From NCBI RefSeq assembly GCF_019635465.1, contig NZ_JAHBZK010000012.1, positions 1 through 64,000 of the forward strand: a stretch of DNA of 64,000 nucleotides, read 5' to 3'. Source of the stretch: Hydrogenophaga sp. GTDB taxonomy: Bacteria > Pseudomonadota > Gammaproteobacteria > Burkholderiales > Burkholderiaceae_C. Shown in pieces: positions 17,155 through 25,965 of this stretch. Under the pieces are notes generated by a model that saw nothing but the letters and a program-made list of their open reading frames with translations, did not search any database and was not told where the DNA came from. Numbering within the stretch: position 1 is the stretch's first letter; each line of letters opens with the position of its first letter. A program made the position numbers and the translations under genes.

Positions 17155-17166
17155 GCGATATATCGC
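17155..17166. promoter_or_regulatory. GCGATATATCGC palindrome between GTPase and dksA genes
   Basis: A perfect 12-bp palindrome 26 bp after the GTPase stop. It is a possible operator in the 274-bp gap before dksA. The same gap holds a TACAAT-CGCGGCC -10 candidate at 17220-17225, so dksA probably has its own promoter with a leader of about 175 nt. The regulator is unknown. Confidence 0.35.
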
Positions 17167-17403
17167 GCCCAGCGGCGCCTGCAGCCGACGGCCGTCAACG
17201 GCGCGTGTGTTCACGTGGCTACAATCGCGGCCCAAATCGGGCAGGGGGGTCCTCGAGGTGGACATTCCGTCGGATCGCCGCTTGGCAAGGGGGTATAACT
17301 GCGCCTTTGCCAGCGGGGCCCCGCCGGCTCGACGTATTGACTTCAGTGTGTGCCTGGGATGTAAGTCCCGCGCACCCTGCCCGCCACCCACAGGAGACCC
17401 CTC

Positions 17404-18462
17404 TTGAAAGCCACGGCATCCAAGGCAGCGAAAGCAGGCAAGTCCTCCGCGGCCAAGTCCGTGGTGAAGACGGCCAAGGCGGCCGCGGGTGCGCGTTCGG
17501 TGGCCAAGGCGGCACCCAAAGTCGCGGCCAAGGCCAAACCGGTGGTTGCCAAAGCCGTGAGCAAAGCGCCGGCCAAATCCTCGGCCAAGGCCCCCGCGAA
17601 ACCGGTGGCCAAGGCGGTTGCGAAGGCACCGGCAAAGGTGGCTGCCAAGGCGCCAGTCAAAGCGCCGGTCAAAGCGCCCGCCAGACCTGCCGCCAAAGCC
17701 CCAGTGAAACCTGCACCGGCCAAGGCCGCCAAGCCCGCAAAGGTCGAGACCCGGGCGTCGGCCAAGACTTCCGCCACCGACCGTGCCGCGTCCGTGGCCT
17801 CTGCCTTGATCAACAAGATCGCCGCCGCCCCGGTGGTGGTCAAAGCCGCCGCGCCCGCGCCATCCAAGCGCGAAGCACGCCGGGCAATGATGGAATCCAT
17901 GACCCGCGCCGAGGTGGTTCCCACCCACGCACCGGACGCCGCCAAGGCGACCTACTCCCAGACAATCCCGCGAACTGCCATGACTGCCCCCGTGCCCACC
18001 TCCCTGCAGAAAGACCCGAAACGGGCCAACAACTGGAAGACGCTGCCGATCGACCAGCTCACCGATCCGGACGTGCTTGCCATGCCGGACAGCGAGTACA
18101 TGAACGATCAGCAACTGGCGTTCTTTCGCCTCAAGCTCCAGCGCTTGAAGGCCGACATGCTGGCCAATGCCGGCGAGACGACCGAGCACCTGCGCGAAGA
18201 CACCGTGGTGGTGCCCGATCCGGCGGATCGCGCGACCATCGAAGAAGAGCACGCCCTAGAGCTGCGCACCCGCGACCGCGAGCGCAAGCTGCTCAAGAAG
18301 ATTGAGCAGGCCATTGCGCGCATTGACGCGGGCGACTACGGCTACTGCGAGGAGACGGGCGAACCGATCGGTGTGGGCCGTCTGATGGCCCGCCCGACGG
18401 CCAGCCTTTCGCTTGAGGCGCAACAAAGGCGCGAGCTCAAGCAGAAGATGTTCGGCGACTGA
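17404..18462 (+). CDS. dksA: DksA-family RNA polymerase-binding factor with Lys/Ala/Pro-rich N-terminal extension
   Basis: A 352-residue protein. Residues 1-155 are a low-complexity Ala-Lys-Pro repeat region (AKAPAKPVAKAV style) like histone H1/AlgP tails. Residues about 200-352 match DksA (E. coli 151 residues): coiled-coil with LKADMLANAGETTEHL, DPADRATIEEEHALELRTRDRERKLL, then GDYGYCEETGEPIG and RLMARPTA. Of the four zinc cysteines only the first remains (Cys315); the others are Thr318, Ser336 and Ala339, so no classic zinc finger forms. DksA works with ppGpp on rRNA and biosynthetic promoters. The start is TTG, chosen for its good AGGAGACCCC ribosome site. Confidence 0.9.
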   Translation: MKATASKAAKAGKSSAAKSVVKTAKAAAGARSVAKAAPKVAAKAKPVVAKAVSKAPAKSSAKAPAKPVAKAVAKAPAKVAAKAPVKAPVKAPARPAAKAPVKPAPAKAAKPAKVETRASAKTSATDRAASVASALINKIAAAPVVVKAAAPAPSKREARRAMMESMTRAEVVPTHAPDAAKATYSQTIPRTAMTAPVPTSLQKDPKRANNWKTLPIDQLTDPDVLAMPDSEYMNDQQLAFFRLKLQRLKADMLANAGETTEHLREDTVVVPDPADRATIEEEHALELRTRDRERKLLKKIEQAIARIDAGDYGYCEETGEPIGVGRLMARPTASLSLEAQQRRELKQKMFGD

Positions 18463-18498
18463 GCGCGTCATTCAACTCGACGACGAACGCGGAGATTC

Positions 18499-20280
18499 AT
18501 GTCCAAGGACGATTCCACCGGCGGCTTCCTTTCCAAGGTGGTGAAGTTCGTTCGCCATCCGACCACGAGCTGGGCGGACCTGGACACGCGCCAGTCCGAT
18601 CGCGAAAGCGAATACAGCAAGGCCGCGCTCAAGGAGATGATCGAGCGCAAGCGTCGCAACGACTTCGTGCGCAAGCGCGAGTTCGACATGCTGCGCAAGA
18701 TCCGCAGCCGCGAAGGCACACCGGCCGAAGCCCAGGGCATGCGCCCGTCGTTCTTCCAGAGCAGCCTGCCGTCCAAACCGGACGACAGGGCCATGACGCT
18801 CAAGAAGATCGACGAGATCGAAGCGCAGATGTCCATGCAATGGTGGAAGACCAAGGGCGCTGACTCCATCACGTCCACCGGTTCTTCCGGGTTGAACACC
18901 ACCAGCCAGGGCCCGGGTGCCAGAGCCCGGGACAAAGCGGGCTCTGCATCTGCGCCTCAGGTCGATCCCGCCCGCCTCAAGGCGCAGTACGACGTGACGG
19001 AGCCGGCCCCGTTGGTGAAGCCGGCGTCGGCTACGTCTCACGCGCCCACGACCCCGATGGCGCTGACACCCGAGAAACCGTCCTCGACGGCGCGCACGGG
19101 CTTGATGGCGCCCCGATCGGGGTCGGCCAGCAGCACGCAGGGGGCCTCGTTCTCCGCTTCCCATTTCTACGCACTCGACGTGCAGGAGGTGGCGCAGGAT
19201 CCAGAGGTGGAAGAGGCCGCGATCCGATTCGCCAATGGTGACGATCCGGGGGCGGAGCAAGGCCTGCTCGATGCGTTGGCCGAAAACGGGCCTCGCGTCA
19301 ACCAGGAAGCCGACTGGCTGGCCTTGTTTGACCTTTATCGCGCCACCGGCCAGCTGGCGGCTTTCGAGAGCCGCGCGGTGGACTTCGTCAATCGCTTTGA
19401 TCGCTCCGCGCCGCAGTGGTACGACATGCCGGCCCAGGTGCAGAAGCTGTTGGGCAACACGGACGAGCCCACTGCGGCCACCAGCTCGCGCGCGGTCTGG
19501 GTGTGCGAAGCCGAACTGGATGCCCATGCGATCGGCACTCTGCAGAACGTGCTTGGTCGCGCCAAACAACCCTGGGTGATCGACTGGTCGCTGATCGAGT
19601 CGATGGATGCAAAGGCGGCCCGTGCGTTGCTGGGCATGGTGACCTTGTGGACCGATCAGGACGTTGAGCTTCGCTTCGGTGGCGGGGCCCATTTGCGCGA
19701 TTTGCTCAAGAGCATGACGCCCTCGGGACGGCGCGACGTGGAGCAGTTGTGGTGGGAGCTGCGCATGGCGCTGCTGCGCCTGATGAACCGCGTCGACGAA
19801 TTCGAACTCACGGCCCTCGATTTCTGCGTCACGTATGAACTCTCGCCTCCGGGGTGGGAGAAGCCGCGTTGCCGTTACCAGTCGGTTCGTGCCGATGGCG
19901 ACGAAGGTGGGCACTCGGTGTTGGGCGAATCGGTCATCGAGGCCGTGTCTTCCACCCTGTCGGGCGAATCGATCATCGACACCTCGCAAGGTGTGAACCA
20001 CCTTGGGCTGGTGGAGCTGTCGGGCGAGATCCGCGGCGATGCGCAGTCCACGATCGACATGCTTGAGCAGCGACTGACCGGCGCCGACGTGCTGATCCTG
20101 TCCTGCCGCAACCTGATCCGGGTGGATTTTTCTGCCGCTGGAACCCTGCTCAACTGGGTCACCGACCACCATGCGCAGGGCCGTCTGGTGCAGTTCGTGG
20201 ACGTGCACCGCCTGGTGTCGGCGTTCTTCCACGTCGTGGGCATCACTGAGTACGCCAAGGTGGTGTTGCGCAACGACTGA
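18499..20280 (+). CDS. STAS-domain protein
   Basis: A 593-residue cytoplasmic protein, conserved before hslV in Comamonadaceae-type genomes as far as I can recall. The N-terminal 100 residues are charged and helical (KAALKEMIERKRRNDFVRKR). A middle Ala/Ser/Pro-rich linker follows (about 130-220). Two STAS-like alpha/beta domains are visible: about 330-430 (VWVCEAELDAHAIGTLQNVL, PWVIDWSLIESMDAKAARALL) and about 490-590 (GLVELSGEIRGDAQSTIDML, LILSCRNLIRVDFSAAGTLL). STAS domains act as anti-sigma antagonists or protein switches; the partner is unknown. Confidence 0.75.
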   Translation: MSKDDSTGGFLSKVVKFVRHPTTSWADLDTRQSDRESEYSKAALKEMIERKRRNDFVRKREFDMLRKIRSREGTPAEAQGMRPSFFQSSLPSKPDDRAMTLKKIDEIEAQMSMQWWKTKGADSITSTGSSGLNTTSQGPGARARDKAGSASAPQVDPARLKAQYDVTEPAPLVKPASATSHAPTTPMALTPEKPSSTARTGLMAPRSGSASSTQGASFSASHFYALDVQEVAQDPEVEEAAIRFANGDDPGAEQGLLDALAENGPRVNQEADWLALFDLYRATGQLAAFESRAVDFVNRFDRSAPQWYDMPAQVQKLLGNTDEPTAATSSRAVWVCEAELDAHAIGTLQNVLGRAKQPWVIDWSLIESMDAKAARALLGMVTLWTDQDVELRFGGGAHLRDLLKSMTPSGRRDVEQLWWELRMALLRLMNRVDEFELTALDFCVTYELSPPGWEKPRCRYQSVRADGDEGGHSVLGESVIEAVSSTLSGESIIDTSQGVNHLGLVELSGEIRGDAQSTIDMLEQRLTGADVLILSCRNLIRVDFSAAGTLLNWVTDHHAQGRLVQFVDVHRLVSAFFHVVGITEYAKVVLRND

Positions 20281-20352
20281 CGGGCTCTGCGCGCGTCGCC
20301 GTTTCAACCGGTTTCAGCCACGCCCCTTGCAGGCGCCCGGTCTCAACCCCAG

Positions 20353-20907
20353 ATGAGTCAAATGGAATCCTTTCACGGCACCACCATTGTCTGTGTCCGT
20401 CGCGAAACGCCGGCGGGTGTTCAGGTGGCCATCGGCGGCGACGGCCAGGTCACGCTCGGCAACATCGTGGTCAAGGGCAGCGCGCGCAAGGTGCGCAAAC
20501 TACACCACGATCGCGTGCTCGCGGGTTTCGCTGGCGCAACGGCCGACGCGTTCACCCTGTTTGAGCGCTTTGAAGCCAAGCTGGAGAAGCACCAGGGGCA
20601 GTTGGCGCGCGCCGCCATCGAGCTGACGCGCGACTGGCGAACCGATCGTGTGCTGCGCCGCCTCGAGGCCATGTTGGCGGTGGCCGACAAGACGGCGTCG
20701 CTGATCATCACTGGCAACGGGGACGTGCTCGAACCCGAGCACGGCATCGTGGCCATCGGATCGGGTGGTGCCTACGCACAGGCGGCCGCCAAGGCGCTGA
20801 TCGATCACACCGATCTGAGTGCCGAAGACGTGGTGCGCAAGTCGCTTGCGATTGCGGGCGAGTTGTGCATCTACACCAACATGCACCACACCATCGAGAC
20901 GCTCTAG
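20353..20907 (+). CDS. hslV: ATP-dependent protease subunit HslV
   Basis: The N-terminal-nucleophile peptidase ring of the HslUV protease. The protein is 184 residues from this ATG, or 181 if translation begins at 20362 ([10 protein letters not shown]), which matches most homologues better. The catalytic threonine follows the HG processing site ([10 protein letters not shown]). Later motifs are [25 protein letters not shown] and [16 protein letters not shown]. It lies 85 bp before hslU and is cotranscribed with it. Confidence 0.95.
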   Translation: MSQMESFHGTTIVCVRRETPAGVQVAIGGDGQVTLGNIVVKGSARKVRKLHHDRVLAGFAGATADAFTLFERFEAKLEKHQGQLARAAIELTRDWRTDRVLRRLEAMLAVADKTASLIITGNGDVLEPEHGIVAIGSGGAYAQAAAKALIDHTDLSAEDVVRKSLAIAGELCIYTNMHHTIETL

Positions 20908-20992
20908 GTCCAACGCTGGCGGGTGTGCAGCGAGCGCGCCCCCCGCTTGGCTGCCTGACTGTCGAACGCACAACGCCGAACGCCCAACGCCC

Positions 20993-22321
20993 ATGTCTTC
21001 CATGACCCCCCAGGAAATCGTCTCCGAGCTGGACCGGTTCATCATCGGCCAGCATGGGGCCAAGCGAGCTGTCGCCATTGCGCTTCGCAATCGCTGGCGA
21101 CGCCAGCTGGTTGATGAAAAGCTGCGGGCCGAAATCACGCCCAAGAACATTCTCATGATCGGCCCCACCGGTGTCGGCAAGACCGAAATCGCACGCCGCC
21201 TGGCGCGCCTGGCCGACGCGCCCTTCATCAAGGTCGAGGCGACCAAGTTCACCGAAGTCGGCTACGTGGGCAAGGACGTCGACAGCATCGTGCGCGACCT
21301 GGCCGACATCGCCATCAAGCAGACGCGCGAAGCCGAGATGCGCAAGCAGCGCACACGCGCCGAGGATGCGGCGGAAGACCGCATCCTCGACATCCTCATT
21401 CCCCCGCCGCGCAGTGTCGGGTTCGAGCCTCAGCCGGCCAACGATGGGGCGGCCCGGCAGAACTTTCGCAAGAAGCTTCGGGAAGGCGAGCTCGATGAGC
21501 GCGAGATCGAAATCGAGCTGGCCGAACCCAGGCCTTCGATGGAGATCATGGGGCCCGCCGGCATGGAAGAGATGGCCGAGCAGCTCAAAGGCCTGTTCGG
21601 GCAGTTCGGTGCTGGCCGCAAGCAGGTGCGCAAGCTCAAGATTGCCGAGGCGATGAAGCTGCTTGTCGAGGAAGAGGCGGCCAAGCTGGTCAACGAAGAA
21701 GAGATCAAGACCAAAGCGCTGCACAACGCCGAGCAGAACGGCATTGTGTTCATCGACGAGATCGACAAGGTGACCTCGCGCGGCGAGGGCACGGCGGGCG
21801 AAGTGTCTCGTCAGGGCGTGCAGCGGGACCTGCTGCCATTGGTCGAGGGCACCACGGTGTCCACAAAATACGGCCCGATCAAGACCGACCACATCCTGTT
21901 CATTGCCAGCGGTGCGTTCCACCTGTCCAAGCCGAGCGATCTGATTCCCGAACTGCAGGGGCGCTTCCCGATTCGCGTCGAGCTGCAATCGCTGTCGGTG
22001 GACGACTTCGAGGCCATCCTCACGCAGACGCACGCCTCGCTGGTGCGCCAGTACCAGGCGTTGTTGAGCACCGAAGGCGTCACCCTTGCGTTCACGCCAG
22101 ACGGCATCCGCCAGCTCGCGCAGATCGCATGTGAGGTGAACGAGCGCACCGAGAACATCGGCGCACGCCGCTTGTCAACGGTGATGGAGCACCTGCTCGA
22201 CGAGATCAGCTTCGACGCCACCAAGCGCCAGGGGCAGACCGTCACCATCGACGCGGCCTATGTGAACGAGCGCCTCGGCGCGCTAAGCCGGGACGAGGAC
22301 CTCTCGCGCTTCATTCTCTGA
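20993..22321 (+). CDS. hslU: HslU ATPase, unfoldase of HslUV
   Basis: A 442-residue AAA+ unfoldase that feeds substrates to HslV. It starts [21 protein letters not shown]-like at residue 4. Walker A is [15 protein letters not shown] and Walker B is [11 protein letters not shown]; the pore motif GYVGKDV and the C-terminal DLSRFIL tail that inserts into HslV are present. The length matches E. coli HslU (443). The start has two close ATGs (20993 and 21002). A hairpin terminator follows before the dcw promoter. Confidence 0.97.
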   Translation: MSSMTPQEIVSELDRFIIGQHGAKRAVAIALRNRWRRQLVDEKLRAEITPKNILMIGPTGVGKTEIARRLARLADAPFIKVEATKFTEVGYVGKDVDSIVRDLADIAIKQTREAEMRKQRTRAEDAAEDRILDILIPPPRSVGFEPQPANDGAARQNFRKKLREGELDEREIEIELAEPRPSMEIMGPAGMEEMAEQLKGLFGQFGAGRKQVRKLKIAEAMKLLVEEEAAKLVNEEEIKTKALHNAEQNGIVFIDEIDKVTSRGEGTAGEVSRQGVQRDLLPLVEGTTVSTKYGPIKTDHILFIASGAFHLSKPSDLIPELQGRFPIRVELQSLSVDDFEAILTQTHASLVRQYQALLSTEGVTLAFTPDGIRQLAQIACEVNERTENIGARRLSTVMEHLLDEISFDATKRQGQTVTIDAAYVNERLGALSRDEDLSRFIL

Positions 22322-22358
22322 AGCCCTGAATCAGGGGCGCCGCCCGTCGCCCCGATGC

Positions 22359-22394
22359 ACGCCCGCTGGCCTTGCCACGGGCGTTTCTGTTTTC
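22359..22394 (+). terminator. rho-independent terminator after hslU
   Basis: Outer stem ACGCCCG/CGGGCGT with inner stem TGGC/GCCA around CTT, followed by TTTCTGTTTTC. It ends the dksA-to-hslU side and isolates the dcw promoter. Confidence 0.8.
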
Positions 22395-22514
22395 AAGCTT
22401 CACATGCAATGCGCTTTGTAAGTGCTTGCTTTTCTTGTGCTTTTTGGTGCGAATCTCGCATCAAAATCAGCCCTAAGTGGTTGATTTCATTGGGAAAAAA
22501 CTGCGCACGCCCGG

Positions 22515-22542
22515 TTGTGGTGCTTGCATTTCCTGCTACAGT
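22515..22542 (+). promoter_or_regulatory. candidate dcw cluster promoter
   Basis: TTGTGG (22515-22520), 16 bp, then an extended TGCTACAGT -10 (TACAGT 22537-22542). It lies in an AT-richer 150-bp stretch after the hslU terminator. It would start the dcw operon near 22549, within the MraZ-type repeats. Confidence 0.5.
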
Positions 22543-22574
22543 GGGAAAAAGTGCAATTAAGTGGTGGAAAGTGC
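22541..22574 (+). promoter_or_regulatory. MraZ-type tandem operator, four GTG boxes at 10-bp pitch
   Basis: GTG triplets begin at 22541, 22551, 22561 and 22571, most preceded by A/T-rich bases (AAGTG). MraZ is known to bind short direct repeats with 10-bp spacing just upstream of its own gene. The position over the -10 and the transcription start fits autorepression of the dcw cluster. Confidence 0.65.
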
Positions 22575-22593
22575 CACCCAGGGGCAAATCACA

Positions 22594-23010
22594 GTGTTTC
22601 AGGGTCCGTCGTCGTTGAATCTCGATGCCAAGGGTCGGCTTTCCGTGCCGACCCGGCATCGCGACGCCCTGGGCACGGCACTGACCATCACCAAACACCC
22701 CCACGGCTGCCTCATGGTGTTTCCGCGGCCGGCCTGGGAGGAATTCCGGGACCGCATCGCGTCATTGCCCATGGGGGCGCAGTGGTGGAAGCGCATTTTC
22801 CTCGGCAATGCCATGGACGTGGAAGTGGATGCCACGGGTCGCGTGTTGATCGCCCCCGAATTGCGCGAGGCAGCTGGCCTCTCCAAGGACGTGATGTTGC
22901 TGGGCATGGGCGCCTACCTCGAGTTGTGGGATGCCGCCACCTACAAGGCCAAGGAAGCCGAGGAAGCCCAGGGCGACATGCCCGATGTGTTCAGGGACTT
23001 TTCCTTCTAA
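22594..23010 (+). CDS. mraZ: transcriptional regulator MraZ
   Basis: First gene of the dcw cluster; a DNA-binding AbrB-like octameric ring protein that represses its own operon. The chosen GTG start gives 138 residues beginning [24 protein letters not shown], the canonical MraZ start, with an AGGGG ribosome site 9 nt before. The DAKGR and DATGR repeats of the two SpoVT/AbrB halves are visible (about residues 11-16 and 77-82). An upstream in-frame GTG at 22561 lies inside the operator repeats and is rejected. rsmH follows 8 bp later. Confidence 0.94.
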   Translation: MFQGPSSLNLDAKGRLSVPTRHRDALGTALTITKHPHGCLMVFPRPAWEEFRDRIASLPMGAQWWKRIFLGNAMDVEVDATGRVLIAPELREAAGLSKDVMLLGMGAYLELWDAATYKAKEAEEAQGDMPDVFRDFSF

Positions 23011-23018
23011 GGGCGGCG

Positions 23019-23942
23019 GTGCAAACGGCATGGGCACACCAGACCGTCCTGTTGAACGAAGCCGTCGAGGCGCTGTCGATCAACCCGGACGGGCACTATG
23101 TGGACGCGACCTTCGGGCGCGGCGGTCACAGCCGCGCCATCCTGCAGAGGCTCTCGCCCGCTGGGCGATTGACCGTCTTCGACAAAGATCCCCAGGCGAT
23201 CGAGGTGGCGCAGGCGTTGGCCGCATCGGATGTGCGCCTGCAGGTGCGCCACGAAGGTTTTCGCGCACTGAGCGAACTGGGGCCATCCGTGGTGGACGGC
23301 GTCTTGATGGATCTCGGCGTGAGCTCTCCCCAGATCGACGACCCGTCGCGCGGCTTCTCGTTTCGCCACGACGGTCCGCTGGACATGCGCATGGACACCA
23401 CGCGGGGGCAAAGCGTCGCCCAGTGGCTCGAGACGGTTTCGGTATCCACCCTGGCGGAGGTCATTCGTGACTATGGCGAAGAACGGTTTGCTGCACCGAT
23501 TGCAAAGGCGATTGATCGCCGCCGACAGGAACGGGGCCCTTTTCGAACCACCCGTGAGCTGGCCGAAGTCGTGGCTGGCGCGGTCAAAACCCGCGAGCCG
23601 GGCAAGGACCCTGCAACGCGCACATTTCAGGCTCTTCGGATTTTCATCAACGCCGAGCTTGAAGAACTGCAAGCGGCGCTAGCCGCCAGCCTGGTTGTGC
23701 TCAAGGAAGGCGGGCGACTCGTGGTCATCAGCTTCCACTCTCTGGAAGACCGCATGGTCAAGCAGTTCATGGCGCGCCATTCGCGCACCGTGGTGGACCG
23801 ACGTGCTCCTTTTGCCGAGCCGGCGCCCATGCAGTTGGTGGACGTGTCGCGGGTGATGCCTTCCGCCGGTGAGGTCGCCGGCAACCCGCGTGCGCGAAGT
23901 GCCGTCATGCGCGTGGCCACCCGAACGGGGGTGTCGCCGTGA
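23019..23942 (+). CDS. rsmH: 16S rRNA m4C1402 methyltransferase
   Basis: Also called MraW; methylates N4 of C1402 in the ribosomal P site. The chosen GTG start gives 307 residues beginning [22 protein letters not shown] motif I is [16 protein letters not shown], motif IV is [20 protein letters not shown], and the late [14 protein letters not shown] block is diagnostic. Its stop overlaps the ftsL GTG (GTGA), indicating coupled translation. Confidence 0.96.
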   Translation: MQTAWAHQTVLLNEAVEALSINPDGHYVDATFGRGGHSRAILQRLSPAGRLTVFDKDPQAIEVAQALAASDVRLQVRHEGFRALSELGPSVVDGVLMDLGVSSPQIDDPSRGFSFRHDGPLDMRMDTTRGQSVAQWLETVSVSTLAEVIRDYGEERFAAPIAKAIDRRRQERGPFRTTRELAEVVAGAVKTREPGKDPATRTFQALRIFINAELEELQAALAASLVVLKEGGRLVVISFHSLEDRMVKQFMARHSRTVVDRRAPFAEPAPMQLVDVSRVMPSAGEVAGNPRARSAVMRVATRTGVSP

Positions 23943-24235
23943 TCCGCCTCAACCTGGTGCTGCTGCTGGCGGTGCTGGCCAGCGCGTTCTATCTGGTGCA
24001 CACCCAGTACGAGTCGCGCCGCGTCTACGCCGCGCTGGACAAGGCGCAGGCACAGGGTCGCCGTCTGGATGCCGAACACGAGCAACTGGTGGTGCAGCGC
24101 CGCGCGCAGGCCACTCCGGCCCGCGTGCAGCAGTTGGCCGCCAAGCAGCTGCAAATGCGATCGGTGACGCCCGGCATCACGCAATACGTCAATCCGGCCG
24201 CGTCGCCTGCGCCCACGACGGAGACGACGCGATGA
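23939..24235 (+). CDS. ftsL: cell division protein FtsL
   Basis: A 98-residue bitopic membrane protein: a short cytoplasmic start, one helix (residues 4-20, [17 protein letters not shown]) and a periplasmic coiled coil (about 30-75). It joins FtsB and FtsQ to recruit and activate the FtsWI synthase. It starts with GTG overlapping the rsmH stop, and its own TGA overlaps the ftsI ATG. Sequence conservation is low in this family, so the call relies on position and topology. Confidence 0.92.
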   Translation: MIRLNLVLLLAVLASAFYLVHTQYESRRVYAALDKAQAQGRRLDAEHEQLVVQRRAQATPARVQQLAAKQLQMRSVTPGITQYVNPAASPAPTTETTR

Positions 24236-25965
24236 GGCGCAGCATCAACTACACCTCCAGCCCCTTGCTGGCCAGCAAGACGCCGGTGTGGCGAAGCAAG
24301 TTCATCGTGGCCTGCCTGGCCATGGCCTTCGCGGGGCTGGCGGCCCGGGCTGCGTATGTGCAGGTGCTGGGCAACGACTTCTTCCAGCGCCAGGGTGAAG
24401 TGCGCTATGCCCGCACGCTCGACCTGCCGGCCAACCGGGGACGCGTGCTGGACCGCAATGGCCTGATCCTGGCTTCCAGCGTGGTGGCCCAGAGCATCTG
24501 GGCGATACCAGACGACGTGGACAAGCGTCACCCCAAACTGCGGGAACTGGCGCGTCTGCTCGACATGCCGTTGAGTGAGCTGCGCAAACGCCTGGCCGAC
24601 GACGACAAGAGCTTCGTCTGGATCAAGCGCCAGGTGGATGAGCCGGTGGCCAGGCAGATATCGGAGCTGGACATCAAGGGCATCTATCAGCGCCGCGAGT
24701 ACAAGCGTCAGTACCCCGAGGGTGAGGCCGCCGCGCATGTCGTGGGCTTCACCAACGTCGAGGATCGCGGGCAGGAGGGCGTGGAGCTGGCCTTCAATCA
24801 GCAGTTGGCCGGCAAGGCGGGTTCGCGCCGTGTCATCAAGGATCGCCTGGGCCGCGTGGTGGAGGATGTGCGCGACGTGGTGCCGCCGGTCGACGGGCCC
24901 GATCTGCAACTGTCCATCGACAGCAAGGTTCAGTACTTCGCCTGGCAGAAACTGCGCGAAGCGGTGCAACTGCACAAGGCGCGCGCCGGCAGCGTGATCG
25001 TGGTCGACACCATCACGGGCGAGGTGCTTGCGCTGGCCAACTACCCCAGCTACGACCCCAACCACCGCCGCAACCTCAGCGGCGAGCAGTTGCGCAACCG
25101 TGTGCTGACCGACACCTTCGAGCCCGGCTCGACGATGAAGCCCTTCATCACGGCGCTGGCGCTCGACAAAGGCATGGTCACCCCCAATACGCCGGTCAAT
25201 ACCGCGCCGGGGCGCATCACGATTGGTGGCTCCACCATCCGCGACACACACCCCTCCGAGGTGCTGACCGTCTCGCAGATCATCCAGAAGTCGAGCAACG
25301 TCGGCACGGTCAAGCTGGCCATGCAGATGAGCCCGCGCGAGATGTGGGAAACCTATGCGCAGGCCGGCTTCGGGCAGAAGCCGCACGTGCCGTTTCCGGG
25401 CGCGGTGGCCGGCCGGCTGCGGCCTTACAAAAGCTGGCGCCCGATCGAGCAGGCCACGATGAGCTACGGCTACGGTCTGTCGACGTCACTGTTCCAGCTG
25501 GCGCAGGCCTACACCATCTTTGCGCGCGACGGCGAGTTGATTCCGCTGACCCTGCTGCGCAGCGAAACGCCCGCGCAGGGCGTTCGTGTGTTCAGCGCGG
25601 CCAATACGCGCGCCGTGCGCCACATGCTGGGGCTGGCCACGCAACCCGGCGGTACGGCCACCAAGGCACAGACCATGGGCTACTCGGTGGGTGGCAAGAC
25701 CGGTACAGCGCGCAAGCAGGAAGGCAAGGGCTACGCCGAAGACAAGTACCGCGGGTTCTTCGTGGGCATCGCGCCGATCGAGCAGCCGCGCATCATCGTC
25801 GCCGTGATGATCGATGAGCCGCGCGACGGCCAGTTCTACGGCGGCACGGTGGCGGCGCCGGTCTTCAGCGAAACCGTGCAGCAGACCCTGCGCATTCTTG
25901 GCGTGCAGCCCGACATGAACGTCAAACCGCAGATCAATGCCGAGCCGGTGGAGGAGTCGTTCTGA
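24232..25965 (+). CDS. ftsI: penicillin-binding protein 3, septal transpeptidase
   Basis: The septal D,D-transpeptidase, 577 residues. One N-terminal membrane helix (about 24-42) anchors a pedestal domain (about 60-220). The transpeptidase has the catalytic serine in STMK (300-303), SSN (354-356) and KTGT (489-492). It acts with FtsW at the septum. The ATG overlaps the ftsL stop and its TGA shares a base with the murE ATG (TGATG). Confidence 0.97.
   Translation: MRRSINYTSSPLLASKTPVWRSKFIVACLAMAFAGLAARAAYVQVLGNDFFQRQGEVRYARTLDLPANRGRVLDRNGLILASSVVAQSIWAIPDDVDKRHPKLRELARLLDMPLSELRKRLADDDKSFVWIKRQVDEPVARQISELDIKGIYQRREYKRQYPEGEAAAHVVGFTNVEDRGQEGVELAFNQQLAGKAGSRRVIKDRLGRVVEDVRDVVPPVDGPDLQLSIDSKVQYFAWQKLREAVQLHKARAGSVIVVDTITGEVLALANYPSYDPNHRRNLSGEQLRNRVLTDTFEPGSTMKPFITALALDKGMVTPNTPVNTAPGRITIGGSTIRDTHPSEVLTVSQIIQKSSNVGTVKLAMQMSPREMWETYAQAGFGQKPHVPFPGAVAGRLRPYKSWRPIEQATMSYGYGLSTSLFQLAQAYTIFARDGELIPLTLLRSETPAQGVRVFSAANTRAVRHMLGLATQPGGTATKAQTMGYSVGGKTGTARKQEGKGYAEDKYRGFFVGIAPIEQPRIIVAVMIDEPRDGQFYGGTVAAPVFSETVQQTLRILGVQPDMNVKPQINAEPVEESF

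Noticed and set aside
18472-20307. Minus-strand open frame of about 610 codons opposite the STAS gene
   Set aside because: Low-complexity Arg/His/Gln-rich translation and complete overlap with a gene having recognisable STAS domains.
20961-20992. Degenerate tandem AACGC repeats between hslV and hslU
   Set aside because: Only about four imperfect copies; too short to call a functional repeat.
22561-22593. Upstream GTG start for mraZ
   Set aside because: It is part of the 10-bp-pitch operator boxes. Known MraZ proteins begin at the FQG motif encoded from 22594.
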